Shown here: piece after piece, positions 1 through 9,953 of the stretch
Layout: every line of letters begins with the position of its first letter
How positions within the stretch are numbered: position 1 is the stretch's first letter
From: an uncultured Clostridium sp.
GTDB lineage: Bacteria > Bacillota_I > Bacilli_A > RF39 > UBA660
Length of the DNA: 64,000 nt
Direction: 5' to 3'
NCBI GenBank assembly: GCA_947427095.1
Contig: CANEGO010000001.1
Location: forward strand, 62,001 to 126,000
The notes under the pieces: model-generated
Told to the model about the DNA's origin: nothing
The model's database searches: none
The model's input: only the letters and a program-made list of their open reading frames with translations
Program-made: the position numbers and the translations under genes

Positions 1-2477
1 ATTTTTCGCTTTTCCATATCTTTAAATAATAGTAACGGAAAAGAGCTTTTCTTAGAAAAATTATCTATGTTTCTAATCATAAACGCGATTCCTAAATCAT
101 CATTAATCATTAAGCCCGAATTTAAATCTTTAAAATTAAATTTACTTCCAGTTTCACTTAATATAACTACCGGATACTCTAATCCCTTTGATTTATGAAT
201 GGTTGTTATTAATACGTTATCTCCTTCTTTTAATGGATTAATGCCTTCTAGTGACCCTTTATTTTTAATTATATTTTCAATATAATTAATAAACTCACTT
301 AAACTAGATGAGGTATTACTCTCAAAATTAATTGCATGACTTATCATATGAGTTAAATTTTTATGAACTTCCACTCCATTTTTATAAGCGGATAAAACTG
401 GAATCATATTAAATTTATTAAGTACCACACTTATTAGTGAAGATACGCTATTGTTTAATGAATAATCTTTTAATGATTTTAAGTCGTTAAATAAACTAAT
501 TATTTCTTTATCATCACTTTTTATTAAAGAATCATATAAACTAACGTACTTATTTTCTCTTCTTAAATTCGCTACTAAATCTAAATCAATGTTTAATAAA
601 TCAGAATTAATAACACTTAAAAAAGCTACATCATCATATGGATTATTAATTATTTTTAATAAGTTAATTAATAATTTAATCTCATAATTATCAAAGTATA
701 AGCTAGATGATAAAGAGTATACACTTATACCTCTTTTATTTAATGCCTTAATGTATAAACTACTATGCTTCATACTCCTAAGCAATATTGATATATCACT
801 AGCCTTTATATCTCTCCATAAGTTATTTTTGTTATCATAAACTTGCCTTTTATCTTTAATTAATTTCTTTATTTTTTCTGCTACTAAAATAGCTTCTTTT
901 TGATAACTGGTTAGGTCTTCCTCTTCTTCTAAATCATCCAAAGTATCTACATAAACTTCTTCTGGCCTGCAAGCGTCATCATTTATTATGCATACTTCTG
1001 TTTCAAGGTCCTTTCCATCTTCAAAAGATGCACCTAAATATAAGAATTCATCCCCATTATAATCTACTTCACCAAAATCATTAGACATTGTGTTTTCAAA
1101 AATGAAGTTACAAAAATCTAATACTTCTTTTCTACTTCTAAAATTCTTTGATAAGGTAATTAATCTTGGAAAGCCATCTTTACTAGCATTAGCTTTATCT
1201 TTGTTAAATATATGAGGGCAAGCACTTCTAAATCTATATATACTTTGCTTTACATCTCCAACAATAAACAAATTAGAATTATCTTTTGATATTGAATTAA
1301 AGATAATATTTTGTAAATTGTTAGTATCTTGATATTCATCTATTAATATTTCTTCATATCTTTTAGATATTTCTTTAGCAAGATGTGTTTTATTATCATC
1401 TTTAATTAATAATTTCACACAAAAATGTGCTATGTCATTAAACGTATATGAGTTTATTTTTCGTTTTTCCTTTAAAAGTTCTTTTTCATATAGTAATACT
1501 ATTTCAAATAAGCTTTCTAACATATCACCGCAAAGTTTTTGCTCTTCGTTATATATATCTTCATTAATGTATTTATATTCTTCTAAAGTCTTATTAATAA
1601 ATGTTTTAAAATCTTCTCGTACAGATTTATATTTTATTATCTCCTCATCACAAGCATGGCCCTTTGGAGTACTAAATCTATCGAAGCTTATTAATTTTAA
1701 ATTCTGTGATAACGTATTAAAATCATTGGAATTAATAATTTTATTCATATAATTAATTTCTATATTCGCAAGACTAATACTCTTATTATACAAAAAAGGA
1801 TCAATTTTTAAGTCTTCTACAATATCTTCATATAATTTTTTAAACGAATTTACTTTACTAAAAATATTTTCAAATATTAACCTTTTATAAAAATCATTTT
1901 TATAATTATCTAACGCCTTATTTATGAACGTTTGTTTATCAGGTAAAGTATCCAAATAATCGCTTATCTTTAAAACGGTGTCCTTAATTAAATCATTATT
2001 TGATGCACCAAACATATAAAGAATATCTTTATAGTTTTCTATTTTTTCAAAGCATGTTTCTAAAACGTTCGATATAACTTTTTCTTTTAATAGCTTTTCT
2101 TCTTCGTTTGATAACACTAAAAAGTTTCTATCTATGTTTAACTTTTCAAAATTAGATTTAACTAAGTTTCCATAAAAGGCATCCATTGTATAAATATCTG
2201 CACAATCTACTAAACTAATTTGTTTTTTTAGATGTTCAGATTTTGATTTAGCATACTCTTTTTTTATATTATCTTTTATTCTCTGTTTCATCTCTTCTGC
2301 CGCTGCTTTAGTAAACGTAACTATAAGTAAATCCGTTACATTTCCGCCATTTAAAATGAAATTAATTACTCTTTGTGATAATACTGCTGTTTTCCCAGAA
2401 CCTGCTGCTGCCGAGACTATTACTTTACCCCCACGTGTTTCGATAGCTTTTTGTTGTTCCATTGTCCAATTAGGCAT
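1..2477 (-). CDS. addA: ATP-dependent helicase/nuclease subunit A (partial, 3' end outside window)
   Basis: This is the UvrD-like helicase and nuclease subunit of the AddAB complex, which resects double-strand breaks for recombination. I translated the frame from the ATG at 2477. About 825 N-terminal residues lie in the window, against roughly 1200 for the family, so the C-terminal nuclease domain is beyond the left edge. Superfamily 1 motifs are visible in order: Walker A (SAAAGSGKTAVL), Walker B (ILIDEYQDTN), VGDVKQSIYRFR, the LSKNFRSR box, and TTIHKSKGLEYPVV. A GGAGGTGATAAT ribosome site precedes the start. The start overlaps the end of addB by 8 bp, so the two are translationally coupled. 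Confidence 0.95.
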   Translation of the reverse strand, partial: MPNWTMEQQKAIETRGGKVIVSAAAGSGKTAVLSQRVINFILNGGNVTDLLIVTFTKAAAEEMKQRIKDNIKKEYAKSKSEHLKKQISLVDCADIYTMDAFYGNLVKSNFEKLNIDRNFLVLSNEEEKLLKEKVISNVLETCFEKIENYKDILYMFGASNNDLIKDTVLKISDYLDTLPDKQTFINKALDNYKNDFYKRLIFENIFSKVNSFKKLYEDIVEDLKIDPFLYNKSISLANIEINYMNKIINSNDFNTLSQNLKLISFDRFSTPKGHACDEEIIKYKSVREDFKTFINKTLEEYKYINEDIYNEEQKLCGDMLESLFEIVLLYEKELLKEKRKINSYTFNDIAHFCVKLLIKDDNKTHLAKEISKRYEEILIDEYQDTNNLQNIIFNSISKDNSNLFIVGDVKQSIYRFRSACPHIFNKDKANASKDGFPRLITLSKNFRSRKEVLDFCNFIFENTMSNDFGEVDYNGDEFLYLGASFEDGKDLETEVCIINDDACRPEEVYVDTLDDLEEEEDLTSYQKEAILVAEKIKKLIKDKRQVYDNKNNLWRDIKASDISILLRSMKHSSLYIKALNKRGISVYSLSSSLYFDNYEIKLLINLLKIINNPYDDVAFLSVINSDLLNIDLDLVANLRRENKYVSLYDSLIKSDDKEIISLFNDLKSLKDYSLNNSVSSLISVVLNKFNMIPVLSAYKNGVEVHKNLTHMISHAINFESNTSSSLSEFINYIENIIKNKGSLEGINPLKEGDNVLITTIHKSKGLEYPVVILSETGSKFNFKDLNSGLMINDDLGIAFMIRNIDNFSKKSSFPLLLFKDMEKRK

Positions 2478-5337
2478 TATTATCACCTCCAAGCTTACTT
2501 AGTACTTCACTATTTTTTAATTTTTCTATTTTTCTTTTCTTATCAAAGTCTTTATTATATTTACAAATGCTTTCAAACTTACAATACTTACAAGAATCTT
2601 CACCTATTTTTATAGGATTAACCTTAATATTACCAGATAAAATATTATTTCCTATATCTTTAAGAGTTTTATTTATGCTATTAAAAATATTATTTAAATC
2701 ATCAAGTCCAAATAACTTTTCGTAATTTAATTTACCCCTTGATGTCACGTCAATATATTCTCCAATATCTTCACCGCCCATAAGGTCAATCATGTACTCA
2801 TCTTTATTAAGAATACCATTCATCTTTAGTTTTTTCTTTATCTCAGAGTTTATTTCTTCATTACTATGTTTCCTACTTATTTTAATATCTTTAACTAATG
2901 CTGGATAATATAATAAACCCGCCGGTATTATATTTTTATTTGTTATTTTACTATTTTTAATCGCAAGTAAATAAAGTAACATTTGAAGGTTAAGACCATT
3001 TAAAACATCTTGTAGTTTAAATGTTTTACCACCTGTTTTATAATCAACTATACGATAGCAAAAAGAGTCTTCAGTTTCATAAACATCCACTCTATCTACT
3101 ACTCCGCTTAATTTTAAAGTCCCATTATCTAGGTTAACAGTATACGGTTTTACTGTTTTTTCTTCTCCTATTTCAAATTCAAAATACCTGGGTCTAAATG
3201 AAGTTACACATTTCTCATCAAGCATATTTCTAATAATTAACGTTATGCTTTTACTTAGTTTATCTAAAATAAATCTTGTTTTATTATTATCTATTTTCCC
3301 ATTTTCTTCTAAATAATTTTTAGAATATTTATAAATATGTTCTTCTATGTTTTCATAATTTATTTTATCAAAATCATTTTTTAAAACATTTTCTAAAATA
3401 TAATGTACGAAAGTACCAACTTCTCTATTATCAAATTCATATTTTTCTTTTACTCTTAATCTTAAACCATAATTACAAAAATGATAAAAAGGACATTTGG
3501 CATATACCTCTATGCTACTTGGGCTTACATTTAATTCGTTTGTATATAATAACGATGCTGTTTTATCACTTATTTTATAATTTAAATCGTGGTCTTTAGC
3601 CTTGTTTATTTTTTCAAATTCTTCTATCTCACACTTGTTAATTAAGTCTTCTGATAATTTTTCCGCATAACTTATTTTTAATAAATTTAAATCATATAAA
3701 TCGTATACATACTTTTTTAACTCTATATTTTTTAAATATGATGATAATGTGTTTAAACTTAATTCCGTGGATAACTTATGAAATGAAACAATTGCACCAT
3801 TTGATACTATGTTTTTAAAGTCATATAAAGATTCCACCTCTTTTTTATTTATATAATTTATTAAACTTTCTTCTTTAATATCTTCTTTGTCTATTAAAGT
3901 ACTAAATTTAATAGAACCAGGAATATCTTCATTAGAACATCCTAATAAGTAAATATATTTTTTGTCTATTAAATTATAATTAGATAAATTAGACAACGTT
4001 ATCTGATCTTTAGTAATTTCTTTTTCTGTAGTTTTATAATTAAAGCTACTTAATATATTTATTAGTTTAGTAATAGAGGTATTATCGTCTAAAAGATTTG
4101 ATATAACATCAAATGCGCTATTTAACTTTTTAACCCCTTTAGCGTCGTATTCATATAATTTATCTATTATTCTTTCTTCATCTAAGTACGTATATAACTC
4201 TTTTAATATATCTTTTTTATTAGTAACACCATTAACGTTTTGTAGTAGGTGCATTATAGGATTAATAACCATATCCTTAGTATCATTTAATGTTTTTAAA
4301 TCAACTTCATCATATTTGTTAAAAGTACTTTTATTGCCATTTGGATTATATGTAAATGCTTTATAAAAAGGTGAATCTTCTAAGGACCACGAGTATACAT
4401 AATTTTCTAAATCATCTATTTTTTTAGAATCTATATCAAAGATATTTAGTTTTAATAAAGTTAAAAAAGATTTGCAAGAAAAATCCCCATTAAATATATT
4501 TTTTAATACGTTAATAACCCTTGTGGTTAAAATTCCATAAATACTTTCTTTTGTATAATTAAATTTTAACTTAAGGTTGAAATACGGTTCATACTTACTT
4601 ACGTCTTTTGCAATAATTATAAAATCACTTAATTTAGATCCATTAACCAATTTTTTAGTAATATCACTTATCACATAATCGCATTCATCTTCTATATCAT
4701 TTTTAGATACAAAAGGTACATTACTAATTTCTTTTTCTAAAGTCTTTATATCACATTCATAATTATTTAATAGTTTTACTAATGAGTTATTATATTTATC
4801 ATCAATATAAAAATCACATCTACTATTTTTCAAAATAGTATCAAAAAAACCAAGATAGTTATCCTCCACCTTATTTATATCTAAAAACACATAATTTTTT
4901 TCATACAATTTATTACTTATAACATACTTAATAATTAATCTTTCATTAGTATAATTGTTTTCTGTTAACAATCTTTCGTACTCTTCATATATAACTTCTA
5001 AATCGCTTATTTTATCATTATCTTTTAAATCAAAGTTATAAAAAAAATCATATGTATCTAATAATTCACTTATAAAATCGTATGAATCAAAATTATTATA
5101 TTTTAATAACTTATCATTTACGTTTTCTTTTGCCTTTAACATAAAAATATAAGATTCATAATCATTTATTTTCCTACTTTTTCCATTATATAAATCTAGC
5201 ACATGATTTTTCAAAGTAGTAATATTATAATTTTTTCCAACGTATTTTAATTTATAATATAGCTCTTTTTCACTTGATACTATAATGATATCATTATCTT
5301 TTATTCTTATATTATCTAAATTAAAAATATTTATCAT
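2470..5337 (-). CDS. addB: ATP-dependent nuclease subunit B
   Basis: This is the partner of AddA; it contributes the second nuclease domain and an iron-sulfur cluster. The C-terminal third has a PD-(D/E)XK core (RIVDYKTGGKTFKLQ, followed by QMLLYLLA). The four-cysteine cluster is visible as one cysteine in YAKCPFYHFC and three in the C-terminal CKYCKFESIC. I see no Walker A motif at the N-terminus, so it is probably not a helicase. The frame is open to 5361, but those eight codons encode the ribosome site GAAGGTGAT. The start is therefore the ATG at 5337, giving 955 residues. It is the first gene of an addBA operon. Confidence 0.93.
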   Translation of the reverse strand: MINIFNLDNIRIKDNDIIIVSSEKELYYKLKYVGKNYNITTLKNHVLDLYNGKSRKINDYESYIFMLKAKENVNDKLLKYNNFDSYDFISELLDTYDFFYNFDLKDNDKISDLEVIYEEYERLLTENNYTNERLIIKYVISNKLYEKNYVFLDINKVEDNYLGFFDTILKNSRCDFYIDDKYNNSLVKLLNNYECDIKTLEKEISNVPFVSKNDIEDECDYVISDITKKLVNGSKLSDFIIIAKDVSKYEPYFNLKLKFNYTKESIYGILTTRVINVLKNIFNGDFSCKSFLTLLKLNIFDIDSKKIDDLENYVYSWSLEDSPFYKAFTYNPNGNKSTFNKYDEVDLKTLNDTKDMVINPIMHLLQNVNGVTNKKDILKELYTYLDEERIIDKLYEYDAKGVKKLNSAFDVISNLLDDNTSITKLINILSSFNYKTTEKEITKDQITLSNLSNYNLIDKKYIYLLGCSNEDIPGSIKFSTLIDKEDIKEESLINYINKKEVESLYDFKNIVSNGAIVSFHKLSTELSLNTLSSYLKNIELKKYVYDLYDLNLLKISYAEKLSEDLINKCEIEEFEKINKAKDHDLNYKISDKTASLLYTNELNVSPSSIEVYAKCPFYHFCNYGLRLRVKEKYEFDNREVGTFVHYILENVLKNDFDKINYENIEEHIYKYSKNYLEENGKIDNNKTRFILDKLSKSITLIIRNMLDEKCVTSFRPRYFEFEIGEEKTVKPYTVNLDNGTLKLSGVVDRVDVYETEDSFCYRIVDYKTGGKTFKLQDVLNGLNLQMLLYLLAIKNSKITNKNIIPAGLLYYPALVKDIKISRKHSNEEINSEIKKKLKMNGILNKDEYMIDLMGGEDIGEYIDVTSRGKLNYEKLFGLDDLNNIFNSINKTLKDIGNNILSGNIKVNPIKIGEDSCKYCKFESICKYNKDFDKKRKIEKLKNSEVLSKLGGDNNA

Positions 5338-5412
5338 AATATCACCTTCTATATGTTTCATTATAACATAAAAAAAAGACTAACTAAATTAGACTTTTTA
5401 AATATGAATGTT

Positions 5413-5437
5413 AAAAAGAAGCTTTGGTTAGCTTCTT
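5413..5437 (-). terminator. Intrinsic terminator after the exported-protein pseudogene
   Basis: An 8-bp perfect stem (AAGAAGCT with AGCTTCTT) is followed by five U on the minus strand. Its 5' arm overlaps the stop codon of the pseudogene at 5436. Confidence 0.8.
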
Positions 5438-6122
5438 AATTTAACTTTTGAGTAAATGTTGCCTTAAATGGTGCTTCATAAACAGCATTTAAAACACCAC
5501 TATTTGTTGTAAATGACTCTGGTATAGTTAAATAAACATGATAATATAAGCTATTACCAGGTTTTAATATAAGATCTTGTCCATCTGACGACATAAAACT
5601 CTCTAAAGCTTCTTGAGGGGCATTTTCATCTGCTAAATAAATCGTTCCATTTCCAACTTGAAAAGCATATGCGCTGGCATCTGACGAAGAACTTTCACCA
5701 CAAGTCCCAGTTTTTGGGTCAGCGTCTTTATCTTCTGTATAACAAAACTTATCTTTAGGGTTTAATTCTAGTTTAAGTGGTGCTATTGCATCGATTGTTC
5801 CAGTATTCGTCATTTTTATAGTATATACCCTACCAGCTCCAGGATATTCAAATTCCATTTTAATTGTAACCGTATCATTAGCATCATTTACTGTGCAAGT
5901 TTCATTTTTATAACCACGATTAACCATACCAATTGTTGAAAAGTATGAATCAGTACCTTCTACTATACCTGTAATACACGTTGGGGTAATATTAAAATCA
6001 CCTTTAGCAGTTGCGGTTCCATTAATAGTTATATTCTAAGAAAATAGCGCATATCCAACTGATAAAACTAGTAGTAGTGCTAAACATCCTATTAATATTT
6101 TACTTTTCTTATTATTTATCAT
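5436..6122 (-). pseudogene. SipW/TasA-like exported protein interrupted by an amber codon
   Basis: From the ATG at 6122 the frame reads a signal-anchor (MINNKKSKILIGCLALLLVL, then SVGYALFS). It meets TAG at 6036-6038 (codon 29) and continues open for 199 codons as NITINGTATAKGDF and beyond. The two intact relatives at 53184 and 55908 have the same layout (GYAIFSDTITINGTATAKG), so this is one gene with one in-frame nonsense codon, probably CAG to TAG at the residue after FS. An internal ATG at 5927 is not a credible start because it lies in the mature domain. The family looks like small exported or surface proteins with a beta-rich domain. The rest of the frame is undamaged, so the mutation is recent, is a sequencing error, or is suppressed. 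Confidence 0.8.
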
Positions 6123-6241
6123 TTTTTTTGTAAATAAACATGTAAAGTGATATAAAAATTTAAAAAGACTTTATTCATGTATAACCATAACTTTATTTTT
6201 ATATGTTCATCTTTTTTATTTTACAATTAAAACTTCTTGGC

Positions 6242-6274
6242 AAAAAAAAGACCAAGATGTTTTTATCTTAGTCT
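6242..6274 (-). terminator. Intrinsic terminator after ppdK
   Basis: A 10-bp stem (AGACTAAGAT with ATCTTGGTCT, one G-U) is followed by eight U on the minus strand, just after the ppdK stop. Confidence 0.85.
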
Positions 6275-6285
6275 AATATAATCTT

Positions 6286-8916
6286 TTATTTTGATTGGTT
6301 TGATTTTATAGCAGCTTGTGCAGCGGCAAGTCTTGCAATAGGTACTCTAAATGGAGAACAAGATACATAGTTAAGTCCAACGTTGTGACAGAACTCAACT
6401 GATGAAGGATCTCCACCGTGTTCACCACATATTCCTAATTTGATATCAGGACGTACACTTCTTCCTTTTTCAGCTGCCATCTTAACTAATTGACCAACAC
6501 CAGTTTGATCTAACTTAGCAAATGGGTCTGATTCGTAAATTTTATTTTCATAGTATGAACCTAAGAATTTACCAGCATCATCACGTGAGAAACCAAATGT
6601 CATTTGGGTTAAATCATTTGTTCCAAATGAGAAGAATTCAGCTTCTTTAGCAATTTCATCAGCAGTTAATGCAGCACGTGGGATTTCAATCATAGTACCA
6701 ATTTTGTATTTAATATCAGAATTCTTTTCTTTCTTAACTAATTCAGCAGTTTCAACAACTACGTCTTTAACAAATTTCAATTCTTTCTTTTCTCCAACTA
6801 GTGGGATCATAATTTCAACGGTTATGTCATAACCTTTTTCTTCAGAAACTTCAATAGCAGCTTCCATTAAAGCCCTAGTTTGCATTCTAGCTATTTCTGG
6901 ATAAGTAACAGCAAGACGGCATCCTCTGTGTCCCATCATTGGATTAAATTCATGAAGTTCAGCACATTTAGCCTTTAAGTGTTCTACACTAACACCCATT
7001 TCACTTGCAAGTGCTTTAATATCTTCTTCATCAGTTGGTAAGAATTCATGTAAAGGTGGATCTAAGTAACGAACCGTCATTGGTAATCCCTTTAGTTCCT
7101 CATACATGGCTTTAAAGTCACCTTTTTGGAAAGGAATTAATTCGTTTAAAGCTTCCTCTCTTGCTTCAACTGTTTCTGATAAAATCATCTTTCTTATTTT
7201 AGGAATTCTTTCTTCTTCAAAGAACATGTGTTCTGTACGGCAAAGTCCAATACCTTCAGCTCCAAGTTCAATAGCTTTCTTAGTGTCTCTTGGGTTATCA
7301 GCGTTTGTTCTAACCTTTAGCGTTCTAAATTTATCAGCCCATGCCATAACACGACCGAATTCACCAGCTATTGTAGCATCAACGGTTGGAATTTGTCCTT
7401 CATATATATTACCAGTTGAACCATCAATTGAGATGTAATCTCCTTCATGATAAGTTTTACCAGCTAAAGTAAACTTCTTGTTTTCTTCATCCATTTGGAT
7501 ATCACCACAACCAGATACGCAGCAAGTACCCATACCACGAGCTACAACAGCAGCGTGTGAAGTCATACCTCCACGAACGGTTAAGATACCTTGAGATGCT
7601 TTCATACCAGTAATGTCTTCTGGAGAAGTTTCAAGTCTAACAAGTACTACCTTTTCTCCTCTTTCAGCCCATTCTACTGCATCTTCAGCAGTAAATACTA
7701 CTTTACCTGTTGCAGCACCTGGAGATGCTCCAAGACCTTTACCAGCTGGAGTTGCAGCCTTTAGCGCAGTAGCATCAAATTGTGGGTGAAGTAATGTATC
7801 TAAGTTACGAGGATCAATCATAGCAACTGCTTCTTCTTCCGTGCGCATTCCTTCATCTACTAAGTCACAAGCGATTTTTAACGCAGCTTGTGCAGTTCTT
7901 TTACCATTTCTTGTTTGAAGCATGTATAACTTACCATGTTCTACGGTAAATTCCATATCTTGCATGTCTCTATAATGATTTTCTAGAGTTTTGCAAACTT
8001 CAGTAAATTCCTTAAATGCTTCTGGGAATTTTTGTTCCATTTCAGCGATGTGCATTGGAGTTCTAACACCTGCAACAACATCTTCACCTTGTGCGTTAGT
8101 TAAGAATTCACCAAATAAACCTTTTTGACCAGTTGCTGGGTCACGTGTAAATGCAACACCAGTACCACAGTCATCTCCCATGTTACCAAATGCCATAGCT
8201 TGTACGTTTACGGCAGTACCCCATGAATATGGAATATCATTATCCCTTCTATAAACGTTAGCTCTTGGATTATCCCATGATCTAAATACGGCTTTAACAG
8301 CTCCCATTAATTGCTCTTTAGGATCATTAGGGAAATCTTCACCAATTTTTGATTTATATTCAGCCTTAAACTGTCTAGCTAACTCTTTTAAATCATCAGC
8401 GTCTAGTTCTACGTCTTGTTTAACGCCTTTTTTCTCTTTCATTTCGTCTATTAGTTGTTCAAAATACTTTTTACCAACTTCCATAACTACGTCAGAATAC
8501 ATTTGAATAAATCTTCTGTAACAGTCCCAAGCCCATCTTGGATTATTTGATTTTTCAGCAATAACGTTTACTACGTCTTCGTTCAAACCAAGGTTTAAAA
8601 TAGTATCCATCATACCTGGCATAGATGCTCTAGCACCAGATCTTACAGAAACTAAAAGAGGATTTTCTTTATCACCAAATTTCTTTCCAGTGATTTCTTC
8701 CATCTTTTTAATGTACTCATCTATTTGAGATCTAATTTCATCATTGATTTCTCTTCCATCTTCATAATACTGAGTACAAGCTTCCGTTGTAATTGTGAAA
8801 CCTTGAGGTACTGGAAGACCAATATTAGTCATTTCTGCTAAGTTAGCTCCCTTTCCCCCTAGAAGGTTTCTCATGTCAGCGTTTCCTTCTTTAAAAAGGT
8901 AAACCCATTTTGTCAT
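6286..8916 (-). CDS. ppdK: Pyruvate, phosphate dikinase
   Basis: This cytoplasmic enzyme interconverts pyruvate, ATP and phosphate with phosphoenolpyruvate, AMP and pyrophosphate. In anaerobes it often works in glycolysis in place of, or beside, pyruvate kinase. At 876 residues it has the usual family length. The N-terminal nucleotide-binding domain opens with GGKGANLAEM. The phosphohistidine loop is GGMTSHAAVVARGMG (about residue 455). The C-terminal PEP domain has GICGEHGGDP with the catalytic cysteine near residue 834. The start at 8916 follows AAAAGGAGGAATATAA. It is transcribed alone between two terminators. Pyruvate:ferredoxin oxidoreductase at 39067 uses the same metabolite. Confidence 0.98.
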   Translation of the reverse strand: MTKWVYLFKEGNADMRNLLGGKGANLAEMTNIGLPVPQGFTITTEACTQYYEDGREINDEIRSQIDEYIKKMEEITGKKFGDKENPLLVSVRSGARASMPGMMDTILNLGLNEDVVNVIAEKSNNPRWAWDCYRRFIQMYSDVVMEVGKKYFEQLIDEMKEKKGVKQDVELDADDLKELARQFKAEYKSKIGEDFPNDPKEQLMGAVKAVFRSWDNPRANVYRRDNDIPYSWGTAVNVQAMAFGNMGDDCGTGVAFTRDPATGQKGLFGEFLTNAQGEDVVAGVRTPMHIAEMEQKFPEAFKEFTEVCKTLENHYRDMQDMEFTVEHGKLYMLQTRNGKRTAQAALKIACDLVDEGMRTEEEAVAMIDPRNLDTLLHPQFDATALKAATPAGKGLGASPGAATGKVVFTAEDAVEWAERGEKVVLVRLETSPEDITGMKASQGILTVRGGMTSHAAVVARGMGTCCVSGCGDIQMDEENKKFTLAGKTYHEGDYISIDGSTGNIYEGQIPTVDATIAGEFGRVMAWADKFRTLKVRTNADNPRDTKKAIELGAEGIGLCRTEHMFFEEERIPKIRKMILSETVEAREEALNELIPFQKGDFKAMYEELKGLPMTVRYLDPPLHEFLPTDEEDIKALASEMGVSVEHLKAKCAELHEFNPMMGHRGCRLAVTYPEIARMQTRALMEAAIEVSEEKGYDITVEIMIPLVGEKKELKFVKDVVVETAELVKKEKNSDIKYKIGTMIEIPRAALTADEIAKEAEFFSFGTNDLTQMTFGFSRDDAGKFLGSYYENKIYESDPFAKLDQTGVGQLVKMAAEKGRSVRPDIKLGICGEHGGDPSSVEFCHNVGLNYVSCSPFRVPIARLAAAQAAIKSNQSK

Positions 8917-8949
8917 TTATATTCCTCCTTTTGTTGTAAATACAAGCTT

Positions 8950-8979
8950 ATTATAGCACAAAAAAAATAGTACTTACAA
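8950..8979 (-). promoter_or_regulatory. Probable ppdK promoter
   Basis: TATAAT (8950-8955) lies 18 nt downstream of TTGTAA (8974-8979) on the minus strand, 34 bp before the ppdK start. The -35 box falls within the terminator of the upstream gene, so this is plausible rather than certain. Confidence 0.5.
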
Positions 8980-8992
8980 TAATAAATACTAT
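8959..8992 (-). terminator. Intrinsic terminator after the xerC/D gene
   Basis: A 10-bp stem (ATAGTATTTA with TAAGTACTAT, one G-U) with a 6-nt loop and eight U on the minus strand, 29 bp after the recombinase stop. Confidence 0.75.
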
Positions 8993-9020
8993 GTTTTCCC
9001 AAGATTTTACAATGTTTTTT

Positions 9021-9920
9021 CTACTTTTTATTTAACGGATGACATTTTAAATAAACACTTCTTAATCTTTCGTTTGATACGTGTGTATAAACTTGAGTAG
9101 ATTCTAGCGATTCATGACCTAAAAGCTCTTGAACGGTTAGTATGTCACAACCTTCATTTAAAAGGTGGGTTGCAAAAGAGTGCCTTAGCATATGTGGTGA
9201 TACATGTTTTTTTAAAGAGGCTTTTTTAATAATGTTGTCCAATATTTTTTCAACACCTCTTGTCGTTATTTTCTTTCCGTGTCCATTTATTATTAAATAC
9301 TCACAAGTGGTATTAAACTTTTTTAATATTTTTTTTCTTCCATCATTTATGAAATTTTCCATCGCATCTAAGCAATAATCTCCGAATGGATCTATTCTTT
9401 CTTTATTTCCTTTACCGAGTATTCTAATTTCCTTTTTATAAAAATCTATATCATTTATCTTTATATTAACTAATTCACTTACCCTTATACCTGTTGCGTA
9501 TAAAACTTCTAAAATAAGTCTATCCCTTTGGCCAAGAGGTGTATTCAAATCCGGGGTATTAAATATTGTTTCAAGTTCCTCTACCCCTAAGTACTTTGGT
9601 AGTTTCTTTTCCTTTTTAGGAGTACTGACATATTTAAAAGGATTAGTTTTAATTAAATTATTATTAAATAAATATTTATAAAAACTTCTAAGTGATGATA
9701 ATTTTCTAGCTACTGAGTTTCTAGATAATTTTCTATTATAAAGTTCCATTAAATATCCCTTAATAAGATCATACTCAACCTCTAAATAGCTAATACTTTT
9801 TTTATCTATATATTCTTTAAATTCTAAAATATCAATCTCATAATTTTTAGAAGTATTAATAGAATAATTCTTTTGTTTAATAATATAATTTAAAAAGCTT
9901 AATAAACTTTCCTTCAACAT
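9021..9920 (-). CDS. Tyrosine recombinase, XerC/XerD type
   Basis: A site-specific recombinase of the kind that resolves chromosome dimers at dif. The N-terminal SAM-like core-binding domain (about residues 1-90) is followed by the catalytic domain. Catalytic residues are visible: Arg in ATGIRVSELVNIK, Lys in LGKGNKERIDPF, His and Arg in HMLRHSFATHLL, His in LLGHESLESTQ, and Tyr in TQVYTHVS. The GTG at 9926 lies in the ribosome site AGGTGATT, so I place the start at the ATG at 9920 (299 residues, normal for Xer). There are no flanking integrase-type signs such as att repeats or phage genes, so a housekeeping role is likely. XerC cannot be told from XerD on this evidence. Confidence 0.9.
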   Translation of the reverse strand: MLKESLLSFLNYIIKQKNYSINTSKNYEIDILEFKEYIDKKSISYLEVEYDLIKGYLMELYNRKLSRNSVARKLSSLRSFYKYLFNNNLIKTNPFKYVSTPKKEKKLPKYLGVEELETIFNTPDLNTPLGQRDRLILEVLYATGIRVSELVNIKINDIDFYKKEIRILGKGNKERIDPFGDYCLDAMENFINDGRKKILKKFNTTCEYLIINGHGKKITTRGVEKILDNIIKKASLKKHVSPHMLRHSFATHLLNEGCDILTVQELLGHESLESTQVYTHVSNERLRSVYLKCHPLNKK

Positions 9921-9953
9921 AATCACCTAGCTTAATTATAACTTAAGATATTT

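Noticed and set aside
5436..5927. Treating the open frame from the ATG at 5927 as an intact 163-residue gene
   Set aside because: That ATG lies inside the mature domain, has no ribosome site, and the similarity to the paralogues continues upstream through the TAG codon to a proper start at 6122.
6036..6038. Alternative genetic code with TAG or TGA recoded
   Set aside because: def ends in TAG with normal length, and the pseudouridine synthase at 16471 ends in TGA. Both fit their families, so the standard code holds.
7106..7438. Plus-strand open frames inside ppdK, xer, nifJ, RNase J and other genes
   Set aside because: They lie wholly within well-supported minus-strand genes, lack ribosome sites and show no recognisable protein features. 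They are shadows.
9021..9920. Calling the tyrosine recombinase a phage or transposon integrase
   Set aside because: Length and C-terminal motifs match housekeeping Xer proteins, and no att-like repeats or mobile genes flank it.
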